From Nephrocerus scutellatus (taxonomy: Eukaryota > Arthropoda > Insecta > Diptera > Pipunculidae), in assembly GCA_947095585.1 (NCBI GenBank), contig OX352761.1, positions 128,680,277-128,744,276 on the forward strand: DNA of 64,000 nucleotides. The letters run 5' to 3'. This document shows positions 45,177 through 57,589 of the stretch, piece by piece. The notes under the pieces were generated by a model, which worked only from the letters and a program-made list of their open reading frames with translations, was not told the origin of the DNA and made no database searches. The translations under genes were made by a program, and so were the position numbers. Each line of letters opens with the position of its first letter. The first letter of the stretch is position 1.

Positions 45177-48059
45177 ATTCTATAAGATACAAAAGAAATG
45201 TAAAACATAAAAATATAATATATAGTATATAAATATAACAAATCTAAGCTACTCGTTAGGGTAAACTAGTTGTAGTATAAGGAAATGTTGTCAATTTTAT
45301 AACACGTCTTCAATACATATAAAAAGGTGCATCTCAGCTCCGATGTGCGACTGGAGTTTACTCCTTAAGAGTCGATTTAATGTATAACACGTGCCACATG
45401 TCCCGCGTCACACGCGTCACAAATTGCGTCAACGCAAGCCGAGCGCTTACCAATTGCTATAAAATAAGTCTCATCAAATTTTGACTACTTCATCTCTGTC
45501 GGCTGATGGATACTTTTCACGAAATTTTTTGTAGTGATCGCACTACATGCCGCTCAATTACCTCTTCTACGTAGATCTTCGTTCCAAAAACATCTTCACT
45601 ATCCATATATTTCCAGTTTATCTCCTCGTCTCATTTTTCGTCATTAATATCTTGAACGCATTCTGTATGGTATGCACTCCACTACATAACATGTACTGTC
45701 ACGGTACACTCATTCCGAATTTGCAATATGACCCCATGATAACGGATACTCAATAAATAATAAAACATTTTAATACTCTGCAATATATTGCAAAAACCGC
45801 AACTATTGCGCAATATAGCCCTTACACGGTCAATATTATTGCGAAATATTTGATAGTGACTTATATAAGGACCGCTTTAAACGCATTCCCATTAACTTTT
45901 CTCGTCTGTATTATTAGTCACCGTTTTAGGGACAAATTGTAAGTCTTTCTCCATAGCGCTATACAGCTTTTTATAATAGTTTTAAGCAAAAATAAAACCT
46001 ACGATAGATTAAAATAAAATTCTAATTAGACAAGAGAGGCACATTATCACTTGAAATGGCACAAAAGATTTATAAAAAATCAAAAGAAGAACAAAAAGAA
46101 ACCAACACAAAAGGTTAACCTTTTTCCTTGCAGATTATTCTCTTTTGCTATGACTTTGCGTTTGCCATCGCAGTTTGGTAGGGCGTAAGACTTTTTGTTT
46201 AATTATACAAAAGGAAACACGATTAGTACCTAGCGCCCGGCACCGAACCTGTAATACATACATATAAACATATACATAATAACGGTACAAACACATTTCC
46301 TCTGCAAAATAAAGGAAAACAACGTTCGTACTCTCAGGATACAAAACAGGATTCACGCGTATAGTTGAGTATTCGATTTTTTCCTGACTGGATGTTTGTC
46401 CATCAGACTTTTTCCCATTATATTTGTTGGCTTCATTTTGGAAATTTCCTGCGCAACACAAGAACTAATTTTCTGCTAACTTTTGGACAATAATTAGGTT
46501 CAACATGAAGTTCCTTTGTGTTTGTTAGGTGGTTGAGCTTCGCTACTCCCCCTATCTCTCCTTAGTTCTGTTAATGGATTTAAGAGGTTTCTTGGGAATT
46601 TAGGCAGAGAAAGGGTGGCCACAACATGGAATTATCTAATTAATTTAGCAGGGAATTTCGTTTACTTATATTCACTGTTGTACTGGATGAAAGGACGAAA
46701 TACAAAAAAACTTCCTTACGCTTTAAGTGAAATTCTTAACTCGATAGTTGCTGGTTAAAAGGGACTTCCTTCCATAGTTAATCATCACATCGCATCGCAT
46801 CACATGCCATCATAATAAATTATCATCGGATCGTGTACACTCACACGATACACATCAGCTACACAGACACACACTCGCTCAAAGCACTTTCTCTATAAAT
46901 AAATGAATGAGTGATATCATTCACAGGTTTCTTCGGTTTGATTCCTTCAGGGCTAATGACGGTAGTCATCCTTTTGTATAATTTATGATTCCCAATTTGT
47001 CTGCCCCATCCATCGATATGTCATTGAGCAGCAGTGGATCTAGGTGGGAGGTTAATTCATCACCATTATTGGTGGACGTCGTACGCTGCGAACTGAACTT
47101 GGACCACAAAATATTTGCTAAAAATGAGGCAGTATTCTCTTCATCGGTTTAGATCAATCGGTTAGGAATTTTGAATTCGATTGTTTCGACTTATTTTGTA
47201 ATAAATTATACCAAATTAAAACGTGTTGCCCTATAAGCGGCTTACAATTTGTTAATTTGCTGGTTAACGATTCCTATTTATATTGATAGACTGTAAATTT
47301 TTATTAATTTCTCATTTCATTAATGATGTAATTAAAGCAGCAGTGTTGAGCGATTAAACACTTTGCGGTTACATTTTATATTTCCAAAACATACATTTCC
47401 TGTGTTCTCAATAAGATAACGCTGTTATCAAGAGTAACAAATCGATACTTTCCGAAAGATGATTTGTAAAAAATGTGATAGAGTAGCACAGAGAGATGAT
47501 ATAATGATGATAATAATGATGGTGATGTTATAAATTCTGATGCTCATCAACGAATTAAAAAAAAGTTCAATTAGTCGTTTCACTAATTCCATGAGACCTA
47601 TTCACTTGTTGAAACGGTTTAAGATCCATCTTGTAGCATTCAACAAGCATCCCTAATTGTGAATATTTTGTCCTGAATCCACTAGACAATTTAGGAAACC
47701 TGTAGTAATAATTTGATATGTTTACTTTATTTGAGAAAATCTTCACACCAGTGAGGCGGCTTTATCATTCGTCCAACCTTTATTTAATTCATTCCCCCAT
47801 CGGTCTTCTAATTTGTTCTGATTGGAAACTTGAACATACAATTATCGCACGAATTTTCCTTAAGTTTAGAGTAAATGTAGAACAATAAGAAAGATCCTGA
47901 GGAACAATGTTGAATCTTTTTCGAGTAATTTTAGGAATTGTTTTGATCTCTTAGAGTCAGGATGAAGTAATGTCGACAATTTAAAAGAACTGATTGTCTT
48001 TCATTGTAATTTGGTATAAGAATTGCGATGTGTTAAAGCCTTGAGTAAAGTACATCTTA
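45177..48059. other. Unassigned sequence with one short CACGCG patch
   Basis: 45390-45433 (ACACGTGCCACATGTCCCGC then GTCACACGCGTCAC) resembles the spacer of the 63-kb array. ATCGCATCGCATCACATG lies near 46789. No protein motif was found in nearly 3 kb. Confidence 0.4.
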
Positions 48060-48725
48060 TAAGCACGACGCAGCGCTGTTTGCCTGCGTTGTTCTTAGAC
48101 ATATTTCGCTGATTCCATTGGCCGCAGAGAGTATTCATTGATGGAAATCTGGAGCTGTACATAAATTAGAGCGAAACAAAGCACATGGTGGCCACGTCTG
48201 CGAGCAGAAGATCCAACATTGGTCCCTCAATTAAAATAATGGAACGCGAATTTGAAGCAGTTTTATCCTTAAACTATGATCATACCAGTACTCACATATA
48301 GATCCGAGACTTGGGTGCTTAGCAAAAAGCATTCTGACCTCTAAGCCTCGTTCGACAGAAAAGCCTTACGGGGAATTATTGGCCTCGTATGTGAGGAAGG
48401 ACCATTTCGGAGACTCTATAACGATGAAATCTACGAGCGTTATCACGATGTCGACATCGTGAAGAAAATAAAGCTCGGTTTGCTCCAGTGGGCACGACAC
48501 CTAACATGAGTGAAAAGAATACTGTTCGGAAAGTCCTATGTGTTTGAATTTATGGGACACGACAACGAGGCCAGCCAAGTCTATACTGGAAGACTTGTGT
48601 AGAATAAGACACCCAGATTATAGGAATGTCAAACTGGATAAATCGGCTCGAAATCGGGACTGGTAGAGAGATTTTTTTGGGAACCAGGATCGGACCCCAG
48701 TTGTAGAGTCAAATATGATGATGAT
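48060..48725 (+). pseudogene. RTE-clade LINE, RT C-terminal region and 3' end
   Basis: MIIPVLTYRSETWVLSKKHS then ASFDRKALRGIIGLVCEEGP, FRRLYNDEIYERYHDVDIVK and KIKLGLLQWARHLT follow in one frame (48275-48508), with a TAA in place of a codon before ASF. This block is characteristic of RTE proteins. It ends with GATCGGACCCCAGTTGTAGA and GTCAAATATGATGATGATTC, the short GATGAT repeat tail typical of the clade. The upstream palm region is not recognisable. Confidence 0.85.
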
Positions 48726-48814
48726 TCATTAATTAAAATTCGACTTGGAAAGGGTGCTGAAAGCGGCAGAACTCTTAAGGAATATACAGATTTTAAAATC
48801 TGTTAGTATATTCA

Positions 48815-49375
48815 TTACTAGCTTTTCCCGGGCGCTCTGCCACCAGCACAAATGAATCCTCGGCCTTGCCATTACTACCTCGGGAAGGGTGTACTATTGG
48901 CTAAACCTAAACAAAGCCCTCATACTATGTGGTTTACCGAGATTTTGTTAAGACACATATTATGTGAAAGTTTCAGCTCAATCGGTTGTCTAGTTCTTAG
49001 TTATAGTGCGATATTACAAACCAACAGACATTTATTAAATTCTCTATATTAACTTCACTTGCCCGTGTGTTTGTGGGTTTGTGGGCTTGTGGGTTTGTGG
49101 ATTTGTGGTGGATTCTTGCGATAAATTTTTAACCCACTTCCTACAGCCCGCTTTTATTGAAATTTGGCACACATGTGTATTTCCGGAGACAACACTTTCT
49201 ATTAAATTTTGAGGCCACTCGGGCTGCGAGGTCGGGGGGCTCCCAAACAAAAATTTTAAAAAATTTACCCGATTTTCTTCAAATTTTACACACATGTGTA
49301 TACCCAATAAACAATACTTTTTCGAAAATTTGGTTGTGATCGGGTCCCGGGTTCGGCCGCAAGGCTCTTATACAT
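48815..49375 (+). repeat. Composite repeat: family A edge joined to family B body
   Basis: The left edge TTACTAGCTTTTCCCGGGCG matches 18269 (family A). Next come TTTCAGCTCAATCGGTTGTC, TAGTTCTTAGTTATAGTG and TTCTCTATATTAACTTC, then the family B body with two modules (CACACATGTGTATTTCCGGA at about 49168; CACACATGTGTATACCCAAT at about 49290). A 9-bp array, TTTGTGGGT/C, fills 49066-49110 and is absent from the 19.9-kb copy. This copy suggests A and B are parts of one element. No coding capacity. Confidence 0.8.
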
Positions 49376-50220
49376 TTTTTAAATATCTATACTGGTATCA
49401 GATATTTGTCGCCCTTTATGGACTGTGTGCGGTGTGTGCTGCGCAGTCGGCTGCGCTGCATGGTTTTGGAGGTGGAGAGAGAGAGAGAAATCTTAGCTCA
49501 CGCACAAATGAACCCAGCAAACGAGACATACATGTTTTATGCTTACTTCAACTTACATTTTTATTTACTGAATTGTATTTTTATTGATGTCGTTTTTTGT
49601 TGTCGATATCAACTTACAGATAGAACAACAAGTTTTCACAATATTTTGTCATTTGCCGTTTTCATAAATTAGTTCAGAGCAGTCAAAGAGTTCTCAAGAT
49701 AAATGTTCGTGTTTCTTATTTGCTCAGAGTATGAGCGTGCTCTACGTGCTCAGAATAAAATGATCTGAGCATTTTAAATTTTAACATCTCCCATATCAAT
49801 TTCTGCGATTAGAGAATTTAGATGAAAAATTTTAATTTTTATGGGTTGTTTTTTTTTATATATATAAATTAAAGTACGTACAGATACAGATTATAATAGC
49901 ACACAGTCATTATGATGCCGCTATATGGCGTGCTGTTCGTACAACACAGAAAGCAGCGCAGCAAACAGTGTAGCATACAGTAAACAGTCATTATGTTGCC
50001 CGATCGTTTTTTCGTCGACTTTAGTTATTTAGTAACAAAATTGGTTGTCCCGAAAGGTTCTTTTATTTAAACGGTATAATATGTAGCCTATACTCACCCT
50101 GAAAGCACATTCTAAATACTAGTGAAAGAAGAAGAAAGAAATAAGAATGAAAGAATTTTAAATCGGTCCAGTTGTTGCGATAATTACCACCTACACACAA
50201 ACCAACATCACCTCTTTATA
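49376..50220. other. Unassigned sequence
   Basis: A GAGAGAGAGA run at about 49476-49487 and a TATATATA run near 49857. No motif was found. Confidence 0.4.
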
Positions 50221-50292
50221 ATATTATTGTAAAAATATTCGGCACGACAGACCGGGATTCGAACCGCGAACACCTGCTCAGTAGCCATGCGC
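50221..50292 (-). repeat. tRNA-derived SINE, internally deleted, minus orientation
   Basis: AATATTCGGCACGACAGACC (tail, reversed) is joined directly to GGGATTCGAACC (box B, reversed) and CACCTGCTCAGTAGCCATGC. About 130 bp of the body are missing. Box B, GGTTCGAATCCC on the minus strand, is the best preserved of all copies. Confidence 0.75.
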
Positions 50293-51879
50293 AAGGAAAA
50301 TATTTTAGACTTGTGCTGTAATGTACCTTAATTGAGTGAATAATTCAGTAGACTAGATAAACGTGTCTGGTATCAAAAGTTTATTATATCACATGTCTAC
50401 TGCGTAGAAGTCTGAAATGACGCATTTTACATTCATCGTGTCATAGCAGTCCAACTCGTAATCGTGGACCAATCTAAACCGAGGGCAATATTATCGCAGA
50501 TAAGTAAAGAGAATATTAATAACAATAAAATTAAAAAAAGATGTCAACTTGCTGTACAACACACTTTCTTAACTATTATGTGTGACATCTTAGCAAATTG
50601 AAATTCCAAATTTGACCAACTTCTTGTTAAAGAAAAAGACTCTAATCATTTATTTCTCTATGGCCAAATGTTGATCTGTGCAAAACTTAAATCTATCTCA
50701 ATCTTTCCTTTTTTTTACTTCACTCTGTATATATATTTTGTAACGGGACTATTGCTGTTATGTTAGCGTTAATAAATATGTGCTCTTTATTATTAAATGC
50801 TTTTATATCAACTTGACTGTTTGATATGATGTTACGTGCCAAGCCAACACGGGTCATCTAATTCTTATCACATATTTCTTACTAATCAATTCAATAAACA
50901 ACCTTTCACGCCGTCAAGGACTCCTAATGCAAAAAAAAAATCCATAGCAAAAAAAGATCACTAGAGAAAGAATAAGAAAAATGTCTAAAGTATGCCGAGT
51001 ATGAAGTACGCCTTCTAAGCTAAGTACGTATATATCCTCATCCCGTCTATGACCTTCAGTTATTAGCAGTTTAACTGTTTTTACGTCCGTCCGGTGCGTT
51101 CAGTCCGGTTGGTTTATCCCGTTGGCAATTCGCATTACTCATTTTTCATTTTGTTCACTTTATTTTCTCTGCAATCTCAGTTAAACCCGCATGGTCCTCC
51201 ATCGCCTTATTTACACGTATTCGTAGTAATTCAAACAGAATTAATTTACTAGGAAAGGAATTGTTTCAGCAAGTATGCCAATTCGCCAATTCACCAGTTC
51301 CACAGTCATAAGTATGAGAATAGCAAAAAATACGAAACCATTGCAACCAGGGAAAGAAATAAAGAAAAATACAAGCGAAAAAGATTTATTCCCTTTTTCA
51401 CTTCATTAAGCAATCTTTCTCCGTGGAGCGCATGATGGAAAGGGAAACACTGGGTAGAAAATACCGAACAAGAAACACTCGTCGATCCAACATTATTTAA
51501 TATTTTGAGAACGCTTGCAACTATAATATGATGACTGTGGATGCCTCCAGCTGGCTCGCAGGAAATTTTTAGAAAACATGCGACTCTATTGAATTTTTGT
51601 CGGCGAATATACAAAAATTCTCTGCCAGGAATGAAGGGTGAATTTTTCTGGTGCTGGCTAATAGGCATATCAGGCAACTGATGACCTAGAGCCAAAGTTT
51701 TTAATTTATAATTACAGGAAACGATTTTATTTTATGTGGGATTAAAGCCCTCACCCTGCTTAACTCTAATGACATCTAAAGAGAACTCTACAATCAGAAT
51801 TAAAAAACTCCAGACACAAAAAACTAAATTAGTTGCTTATAAAATTGTTTAAATTAAATCTACTCACATATATATCATG
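50293..51879. other. Unassigned sequence
   Basis: A 129-codon minus frame at 51306-51695 has no recognisable motif. The rest is AT-rich. Confidence 0.35.
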
Positions 51880-52350
51880 ACGGTTTTTGAAAAAATGCGT
51901 AGTATTCAAAGGGCTTCAGAAAATGTGGTGTGGATGTTTAATATCAAATGAAAGGTATATCATTTTCTTTCTCTAATGGAGCAATTGAAATAGAAGGAGT
52001 AATGCAGATATCTTTTAGTCAGAAACGAGGAAGAAGAACATGGAACAATGGTACAACCTTTTATTTATACATGATAACGACCTCAAAGCAGTTTCACACG
52101 TGTCACACGCGAAAGACCATAAAGGTCATGCCACTCACGTCATACTAGGCGCTGAAAAGTTATCTATAAAACTGAACTGCGCACAAAATAAAATGTTAGC
52201 TCTTTGAGACATGTGAAAGTTGCTTGAAAAGAACCTGAAGAGAAATGAAAAAACCCACTTTTACACGCGTATCACGTGACTCATTCGATACGTCTCAGTT
52301 GCACGAAAGTTCAGATCTTACGAACGTGTAAAACTTGGTTAAAAGAACCT
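51880..52350 (+). repeat. CACGCG-associated repeat, diverged copy
   Basis: GGTACAACCTTTTATTTATA then CATGATAACG matches 62908-62930. CACACGTGTCACACGCGAAA, TAGCTCTTTGAGACATGTGA, AAAGAACCT, TTTTACACGCGTATCACGTG and TTGGTTAAAAGAACCTCC match the unit structure at 62905-63450. Confidence 0.65.
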
Positions 52351-52365
52351 CCCACTCAGACGTCC

Positions 52366-52402
52366 AACGCACTAACCACTTGTTGTGGGCAACGGTGCCC
52401 AC
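52366..52402 (-). repeat. SINE head fragment
   Basis: ACGCACTAACCACTTGTTGT then GGGCAACGGTGCCCAC is the reversed SINE 5' end with box A. Only about 37 bases remain. Confidence 0.5.
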
Positions 52403-52404
52403 CT

Positions 52405-52620
52405 CCCTCTTGCCGACAACACACATTTTTACACGCCTATTAATGAAGGAACTTCATATCCGAAATCTGCATGCTGGGCCTCAAGCAATGCTTTCTACAA
52501 AAATGTTTGGCCTGTAAAGGGAAAACATCTGGCGCAACGCGTATTTTACGAATGCATCATTTATGGTAAAGGGGTTCAGCCATCAGCAGAGTAGGGCGAA
52601 TAACACAGAATGCTTCAGAA
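52405..52620 (+). pseudogene. BEL/Pao LTR retrotransposon integrase zinc-domain fragment
   Basis: LPTTHIFTRLLMKELHIRNL then HAGPQAMLS (about 52410-52495) is the BEL/Pao integrase N-terminus: the two His residues of ELHIRNLHAGPQ are zinc ligands. After a frameshift, VWPVKGKHLAQRVFYECIIY follows. The first Cys ligand is present, while the second is replaced by Tyr. The catalytic core is not found. It starts beside a SINE scrap and is on the opposite strand to the BEL/Pao piece at 15940. Confidence 0.85.
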
Positions 52621-52819
52621 ATGCATGTCGTGCGATCAAACCTCCACGTGGTGGCCGCTGGTAATTTTTCTCCAGTACAGGAAAAGCCAAATGATCGGGC
52701 TAGTCCCTTTCCGAGACAATAATTTGAAACCGGCTACAAACGTGAGGAATGTGATATATTGCAAATCATATTTCTCCGATTTATTTCTTAATTTTAATGA
52801 AGGGCTTAGCCCACCTTAT

Positions 52820-53010
52820 TGCCGTGACGCAAGTTATTCAGGGAGTATTCCCTTGGCAATAGGTTTAAATATAAAAAAAAAAAAAAAAAAAGTAAGGTTG
52901 GCGCGAGGCCAATAACCTCGCCCGTAAAAAAAAAACATATTACGGAACCCAGGGAGGCCAGGACCGGACACCGGTTGTAGAGCCAAATATGATGATGATG
53001 AAAGAATCTT
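52820..53010 (+). repeat. Poly-A run followed by RTE LINE 3' tail
   Basis: A pure A run of 19 bases at 52873-52891 precedes GGTTGGCGCGAGGCCAATAA then CCTCGCCCGTAAAAAA and ACCGGACACCGGTTGTAGAG, ending in CAAATATGATGATGATGAAA. The last two phrases match the 3' end of the RTE copy at 48690-48720. Coding parts are missing, so this is a short 5'-truncated copy or two adjacent insertions. Confidence 0.7.
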
Positions 53011-53299
53011 CCTTGAACGACTAATGGATAACCAGCGGTAAAATTCGTAAAGAATAATATTGCGCATATATTGTTTGAGCATCGCTTACATATGAGGAGC
53101 TGTCTACTTTTTGCCATTGAAATAGAGTTCCAGGACAGATTTCGTGTCCTATACACAGATTTCTGGAAATCCAAACGATCTTAAAAATGTAATAGCTGCG
53201 CATTTTCTGATTGTGGAACCTATGAATTCCCTTAACGACTTTAGTGACACAACCAAACGAAATAAATCTAGTAATAAGATGGAAGTTAGTAAATTGTTT

Positions 53300-54205
53300 G
53301 TGAGCCGAGTTTTGGAGGAGGTGGCACACGGAGTATCTAAACGAGCAACCTTATACATCGCCATTGGTTATGCTGAAGATTTGGCGATCAAAATTAGTGG
53401 TAAGTACCTACAGCACGACCATAACAAAAGTCATTCAAGGTGCGTTACTTTACTTCTTAGAATAGTACAGAAGAGAAGGGCTTTCCATTAATCCCTGCAA
53501 AACCTTTCTAGTGCCTTTCACGACACGAAGATTGTTCGATAATGGACCTATCATCTTAAAGGGCACTACATTAGAGTATTCCAGTGTGGTTAAATATTTT
53601 GGAGTCATCCTTGATAAACGACTAAACTGGAATTCTCATATCAAGTCCGCCATTGAATGTGCCCCTAGGGCCCTGTGCGCCTGTAAATGCCTCTACGGTA
53701 GACCTTGGGGTCTCAATCTTTAAATAATACATTGGATGTATACCATGATGGTGAGACCAATTATCACGTACGCGGCCTTCATATGGTGGCCGAAAGTTCT
53801 TGAACAGACAACGGTAATTAAGTTTCAGAAGCTACAATTAATTGCCTGTCTAGGTAAAACGGGTGCCATGCGCATCTGCCCTACGACTGCATTAGAAGCT
53901 CTTGTAGGGCTTTCAGCCAGTCAATCTTCATTAGCAAGATGACCGCTAGATGCGCTATCAAACTACAACATACAGGTGACTACGTGGACACCGGAATATT
54001 CTTGACTCAATTGCTGAAAGAGACATGTTTTGTACTATCTCGGACACTATGGCCAGGAGTATGTTTCGGTAGGTTATTTTAGGTAAAAATATTGGGCCGA
54101 GCAATCTGGTCCAGCATTGGACAATAAAGGTCTGGTCTGGTACACAGACGGATCGAAAATGGATTCTGGAGTGGGAAGTCTCAATACCGATAGGTAGGAG
54201 TCCCA
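53300..54205 (+). pseudogene. LINE RT second half with RNase H start (R1/LOA-like)
   Basis: VSKRATLYIAIGYAEDLAIK holds the RT catalytic box, with Glu replacing the second-to-last Asp of YADD (YAED). After a frameshift GLSINPCKTFLVPFTTRR is followed in frame by SSVVKYFGVILDKRLNWNSH and CLYGRPWGLNL, then MVRPIITYAAFIWWPKV, KFQKLQLIACLGKTGAM and CPTTALEALVGLSASQ. GLVWYTDGSKMDSGVGS (about 54131-54180) is the first strand of RNase H with its catalytic Asp. Sequence after 54205 is unreadable. Same family as 39545-40560, which covers the complementary C-terminal part. Confidence 0.85.
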
Positions 54206-57200
54206 CTGTTTTGTCTTAAAAAATATAAAAATTTAAACGAGCTCCAACAAAGAGAAAAGTGGACCAAAACATACAAAAATATTATGGTCGTTACTATGGT
54301 GATCCTGAACAAAGATTATGATCCACCGTGGCACATGTGGCCCATGAATACTCATGCAGAACCTGCTGCATTAGTCAGAGGAGTACATGTGAAAACATGC
54401 ATGACCTGATGGGTTAGTCAGAGTAGTAAATATGAAAACATCAACCAGAATTTTTCGTAAAACAATGCACAAGATATATTAAAATGTACGAATCATAGCA
54501 GAACTTAAAAGAGCCTTCTACGGCCACAGATGAAACGGCTGTCCAAGAAAGAATGAAGAAACTGAAACAAGTCACACCTTGACTGCACTAATCGCACTTG
54601 CCGGCTGCTAAGGATATCGAAAGATAAGAAGGGAAATGAAGCCAACATACCGATATCTTTAACCAGATGATTTTGATGCATATATAACTCACTAGGGAGG
54701 GAGGACTATGTGGAAATCTTATATTTCCACCTTTTTTTGGTGGGCGCAGTGAATGAAACAGTTTATGTTGCATCGTCGAAAACTTAACTGGATTTTCATC
54801 AAAGTACCTATTCATTAGTTCACACGGACTGCGAGGCAAAAACCGCTGAAATATGCCCTTGCCAGCGACTTTACAGATAATAAACACGAAATCTAACACG
54901 CTGTCACTGCCTGTCGTTTACTACTAGATTTAAGATTTATTGTCATTGGTGTTCCATCGTAGGAAGATATTGAATCCCAAAGGTCTTAAACGTGACCCGA
55001 AATAAGTGCAACACTGGAATGAAACTTAGCATAGTCACTCTTGAAATGTTGGGAAATACGTTGAAGGGTAGAAATTTCTGTTCAGAATTAAAATTTTTTT
55101 ATGGGAGGTCGCGAACTTTTTATTCCACCCTTGTGTATGGATCCCTAAACTCAACAGCATGTTTTTTTAAACATATGCATCTCTTACATTTTTTTTTAAG
55201 TTGGTAAAATACAATAAAAAAAAATCGCGCCCAAAAAAAAAATACTCCAAAAGTACTTGTACCGTACCGGTGACTACCAATAGTAGCTTACCCCATTTTA
55301 GTTTTAACTTAGTGTAGTGATGGTTCATTAATGTGTCCTAACTTACATGCTCGTCCTTATAATGACGATATCTGCAACGAGAAAGAAAGATGAGCCACTA
55401 TCATAAGTTGGAGATAGAAATTTCCTGAATAAACTGGGCCGCAATTGATGTGCTTCTGCATGCATGCAGCGTGACAAGTGGGTACACCACCACATTCAAA
55501 GGTGTTCGCAAGGCAATGCAATCCCAACACACTAAGTTAGAAAGAGATTTATATGCCTGATGAATCTGGACGATGAAGCTTTCGGGAGAGAGGACTACAA
55601 ACCAGAGCCTGAAGCATTTTTTGTCCGATGTGCGCATTCACACGTACAGTACGATGAGAATGCGACGGGACTTTTCCCCAGCCACCATCTGTCCGCTCAG
55701 CTGAAAATGTTTCATCGTCGGAAACGTTAAGTTAGACGCCACCACTGAGGTTAGTGTTTGCGTGATTCCTCCATGTGTTAAGCGCAGAGATAATTTTCCA
55801 TTAAATTTACTGTTGCGTTTGGACAAACGCGAACGGAAAAGGTGGAGGGAAAATGAAAATTTTCGTCTCAGCAGCGGAAAGGGGCGGCTTTGCCTTCCTG
55901 CTCTGGCATACACAGCGATGATTAATTATATTGCACTCAAAGACCTTTTTCCTTTTCTTGACACACTCAGAACCTTAACATGAACAGGGCAATTCTAACG
56001 ACACGATAGGGGCGACTCCATTATTCACCATTTGTGCAGATTTCTGGAAAAACCTCTGATGCTTTACCTGAGTTTTTGTGGAGAAAAACTTTTGCTTGCG
56101 GAATTTTTTGCTTCTCGCTTGACTGAGCGTTTCTGTGGTTAATCAAAACTGTTACGAGTACATGCGAATTACAGGATAACATTCAAGTGAATTAAATTAT
56201 GCAAACATTTTGAGAATTTTGTGGGTTTATGTTGGCAAATCCACTGATTGGATTCTTCTTTAGCATCGCACAAAAAAAGCTAATTATTTGATCTATGCTT
56301 CAATTAAAATTGAAATCTTTCATGTTCGAAGAATCGACTGAAGGACGTAAATTCCTGCATTCGTCCTTTTTGTGCGAGGATTTGTCATGAACAAGCATTA
56401 AACTCCTAGATTTCTATTTGCCATTGTTTGCTGCTGTTTGAGCGCTCGTTTAACTAATGGAGTAATAAGTAATTCTATGCAATGACATATATGAACCGTT
56501 ACACATGGTTGGTGTCATCGAAGCAAAGCAACTGATTTGCATAGAACATGAAAACCGCTCCGATTTCCATTTAATAGGATGACGTTAACACCATAAAGAG
56601 CTCCGTCCGCCGTTTGCTGGCCGTCGTAAGGGTTACAAGCTTCCCAAAATAATGTTGTTTTTGTTGTTATTTTACCCCACAAACAACTCTATTTTATGTG
56701 TATGCCGCTGCCTTTATGGCCAAAGGAAACAAGATACAAGAACGGCAATTTAACAACACAACAACAACAAACAACTAAGCGATATACATATATTTCAGAA
56801 TGTTGCTGTTGTTGCTGTAATGAATCGTTGTTTGAGACTATACACGTTCCTATGTACAAGTGGAAAAAAGTGTAACATAGAAATGAAAATAGGAAAAATG
56901 GTGAGGACATTTTCTCCAGTAAAACTCTCTAAATGCAAATTAAACAAAATAAAACGTTCAACAGAGAAGTTGTACGCAAATATTCCATGCTGCAACAATT
57001 AAAGTGTTTTTGGAATTAACACATTCACATACTGGCACCCTCTTCATATTATAAGGAAGTTACAACAGCTTGGAACCCGGAAGAAAAACTGAATGGACAT
57101 TATTAACACCTAAAAGAGACTTATTTGTATTTTCCGTACGAAACGGTGCTTAGAGTACTTTTCTAATTGGGGTTAGACAACTATTATTAATTATGCTTAA

Positions 57201-57589
57201 TGCAGAGATGGGAAAAAGCAGGTGAGATCTTATAGCAATCATCCCTTGATACACCATCAATAATGAGGTAAGTATGCGAGTGGATCAAAAAAAAAGAATA
57301 AAACTGCCAGAGCCATAAATGAATAACAAAGAAACGGAATTTTGTATATCTCTGTAATGATACTTTCATGTTTTTAACACAACGATAAGGTTGAACCCAA
57401 AAATAAAATTAAAGGGCCGTCATACCAATGCGATTTTTGAAGTTTGAAAATTCGTCTGCCTTATATTATATATACTTTCCTTAAAAAGTAGCACTTTTCA
57501 ATATGCTACTATATGGGCCGTCCAAAAGTTCTGCTTTAAAAAAAAGGTTTTTTTTGCCTACATAGAACTTACTGAAGGGTGAACTATCA
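54206..57589. other. Unassigned sequence
   Basis: More than 3 kb without a recognised motif. CAACAACAACA and TTGCTGTTGTTGCTG runs lie near 56757-56818. Frames at 55401-55983 on both strands show no family resemblance. Confidence 0.4.

Noticed and set aside
49044..49307. Minus frame with a PTNPQTHKPTN repeat
   Set aside because: Produced by the 9-bp TTTGTGGGT array within a non-coding repeat.
50221..50292. tRNA gene on the minus strand (GGTTCGAATCCC)
   Set aside because: The flanks are those of the SINE family, including its GTCTGTCGTGCCGAATATT end.
51306..51695. 129-codon minus frame as a host gene
   Set aside because: No domain, membrane segment or signal peptide was evident, no splice signals support it, and its composition is like the surrounding DNA.
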